From Chloroflexota bacterium (GTDB lineage: Bacteria; Chloroflexota; Dehalococcoidia; JACQUE01): 5,244 nt of DNA. The stretch covers positions 1 to 5,244 of the forward strand of contig JACQUE010000251.1 of assembly GCA_016210425.1 (NCBI GenBank), read 5' to 3'. The position numbers and the translations under genes were made by a program. The notes under the pieces were generated by a model. The model saw only the letters and a program-made list of their open reading frames with translations. It had not been told where the DNA came from and made no database searches. Positions 5,137-5,244 of this stretch are shown piece by piece (within the stretch, counting starts at the first letter, position 1; each line of letters starts with the position of its first letter).

Positions 5137-5244
5137 GATTATGTCAGTAGTTAACTGTTCAGGGAAAATGTCAGTATATGAAAGGACTGACGTTGACCCA
5201 GAAGGACCAAGAGCGGCTACAGGTGTTAAACAGTGTTCGGGAAA
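5137..5244 (+). mobile_element. Left end of an insertion sequence, probably ISNCY-like (runs off the right edge)
   Basis: The nonamer ATGTCAGTA occurs twice, at 5141-5149 and 5168-5176, and an inverted copy of its core (ACTGAC, 5186-5191) lies inside the ORF start. The palindrome AGTTAACT (5149-5156) lies between the two direct copies. Such clustered short repeats immediately before a transposase start look like transposase-binding terminal repeats. The exact outer boundary is uncertain (about 5130-5141), because the other end of the element and any target duplication are outside the window. Confidence 0.45.
5178..5244 (+). CDS. Transposase, first 22 codons (ISNCY-like), runs off the right edge
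   Basis: ATG at 5178 opens MKGLTLTQKDQERLQVLNSVRE, and the frame is still open at the window edge. The pattern GLTLTQKxQxRLxVLN resembles, from memory, the N-terminus of ISNCY-type transposases, in which it precedes a helix-turn-helix domain; that domain and the DDE catalytic core would lie beyond the window. The ribosome site is weak (AGGGA at 5161-5165, 12 nt upstream). It is divergent from the cobalamin operon. The call rests on 22 residues and on the repeat-rich DNA just upstream. An unrelated helix-turn-helix protein is the alternative. Confidence 0.6.
   Translation, partial: MKGLTLTQKDQERLQVLNSVRE

Noticed and set aside
1..5244. CRISPR arrays, tRNA or rRNA genes, phage modules or other defence-type systems.
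   Set aside because: No regularly spaced repeats, tRNA-like cloverleaf or rRNA segments were seen, and almost every base is accounted for by the cobalamin operon, its leader or the insertion-sequence end.

Overview
This window of about 5.2 kb holds a tightly packed cobalamin (vitamin B12) late-assembly and salvage operon on the minus strand. Its complete regulatory leader lies at the right, and the first codons of an insertion-sequence transposase run outward at the far right edge. The DNA is GC-rich, Shine-Dalgarno sequences are strong, and TTG/GTG starts are common. It is bacterial. The protein style and the ISNCY-like transposase start would suit a Chloroflexota-type (Dehalococcoidia-like) genome, but this taxonomic guess is weak.

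Layout in transcription order, right to left. A sigma70-type promoter (about 5114-5086) starts a leader of roughly 260 nt. The leader contains a cobalamin riboswitch aptamer (5061-4971), a candidate antiterminator (4956-4904) and a strong intrinsic terminator (4920-4889). Two overlapping hairpins follow (4874-4819), one of which buries the Shine-Dalgarno of the first gene. The genes are a BtuF-like cobalamin-binding protein without a signal peptide (4816-4001), cobT (3985-2891), cobS (2890-2144), cbiB (2154-1216), cobD (1235-147) and the start of cbiP/cobQ (157 to beyond position 1). The first junction has a 15-nt gap, the second has no gap, and the last three genes overlap their predecessors by 11, 20 and 11 nt. 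This implies one transcript with coupled translation.

Together the enzymes cover the end of the B12 pathway. CbiP amidates the corrin ring to cobyric acid. CobD makes aminopropanol phosphate from threonine phosphate. CbiB joins that side chain to cobyric acid. CobT activates the lower-ligand base. CobS joins the two halves. The guanylyltransferase (CobU/CobY) and phosphatase (CobC) steps are not in the window and may lie further downstream. No corrin-ring genes are visible.

At the right, from about 5137, short repeats (ATGTCAGTA twice) precede a plus-strand ORF starting at 5178 whose 22 visible residues resemble the N-terminus of ISNCY-type transposases. The element appears to end only a few tens of bases upstream of the operon's -35 box.

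The operon itself is of known type. The parts most worth a second look are the two-layer leader (riboswitch terminator followed by a Shine-Dalgarno-masking hairpin), the signal-less BtuF homologue as first gene, and the insertion-sequence end beside the promoter.
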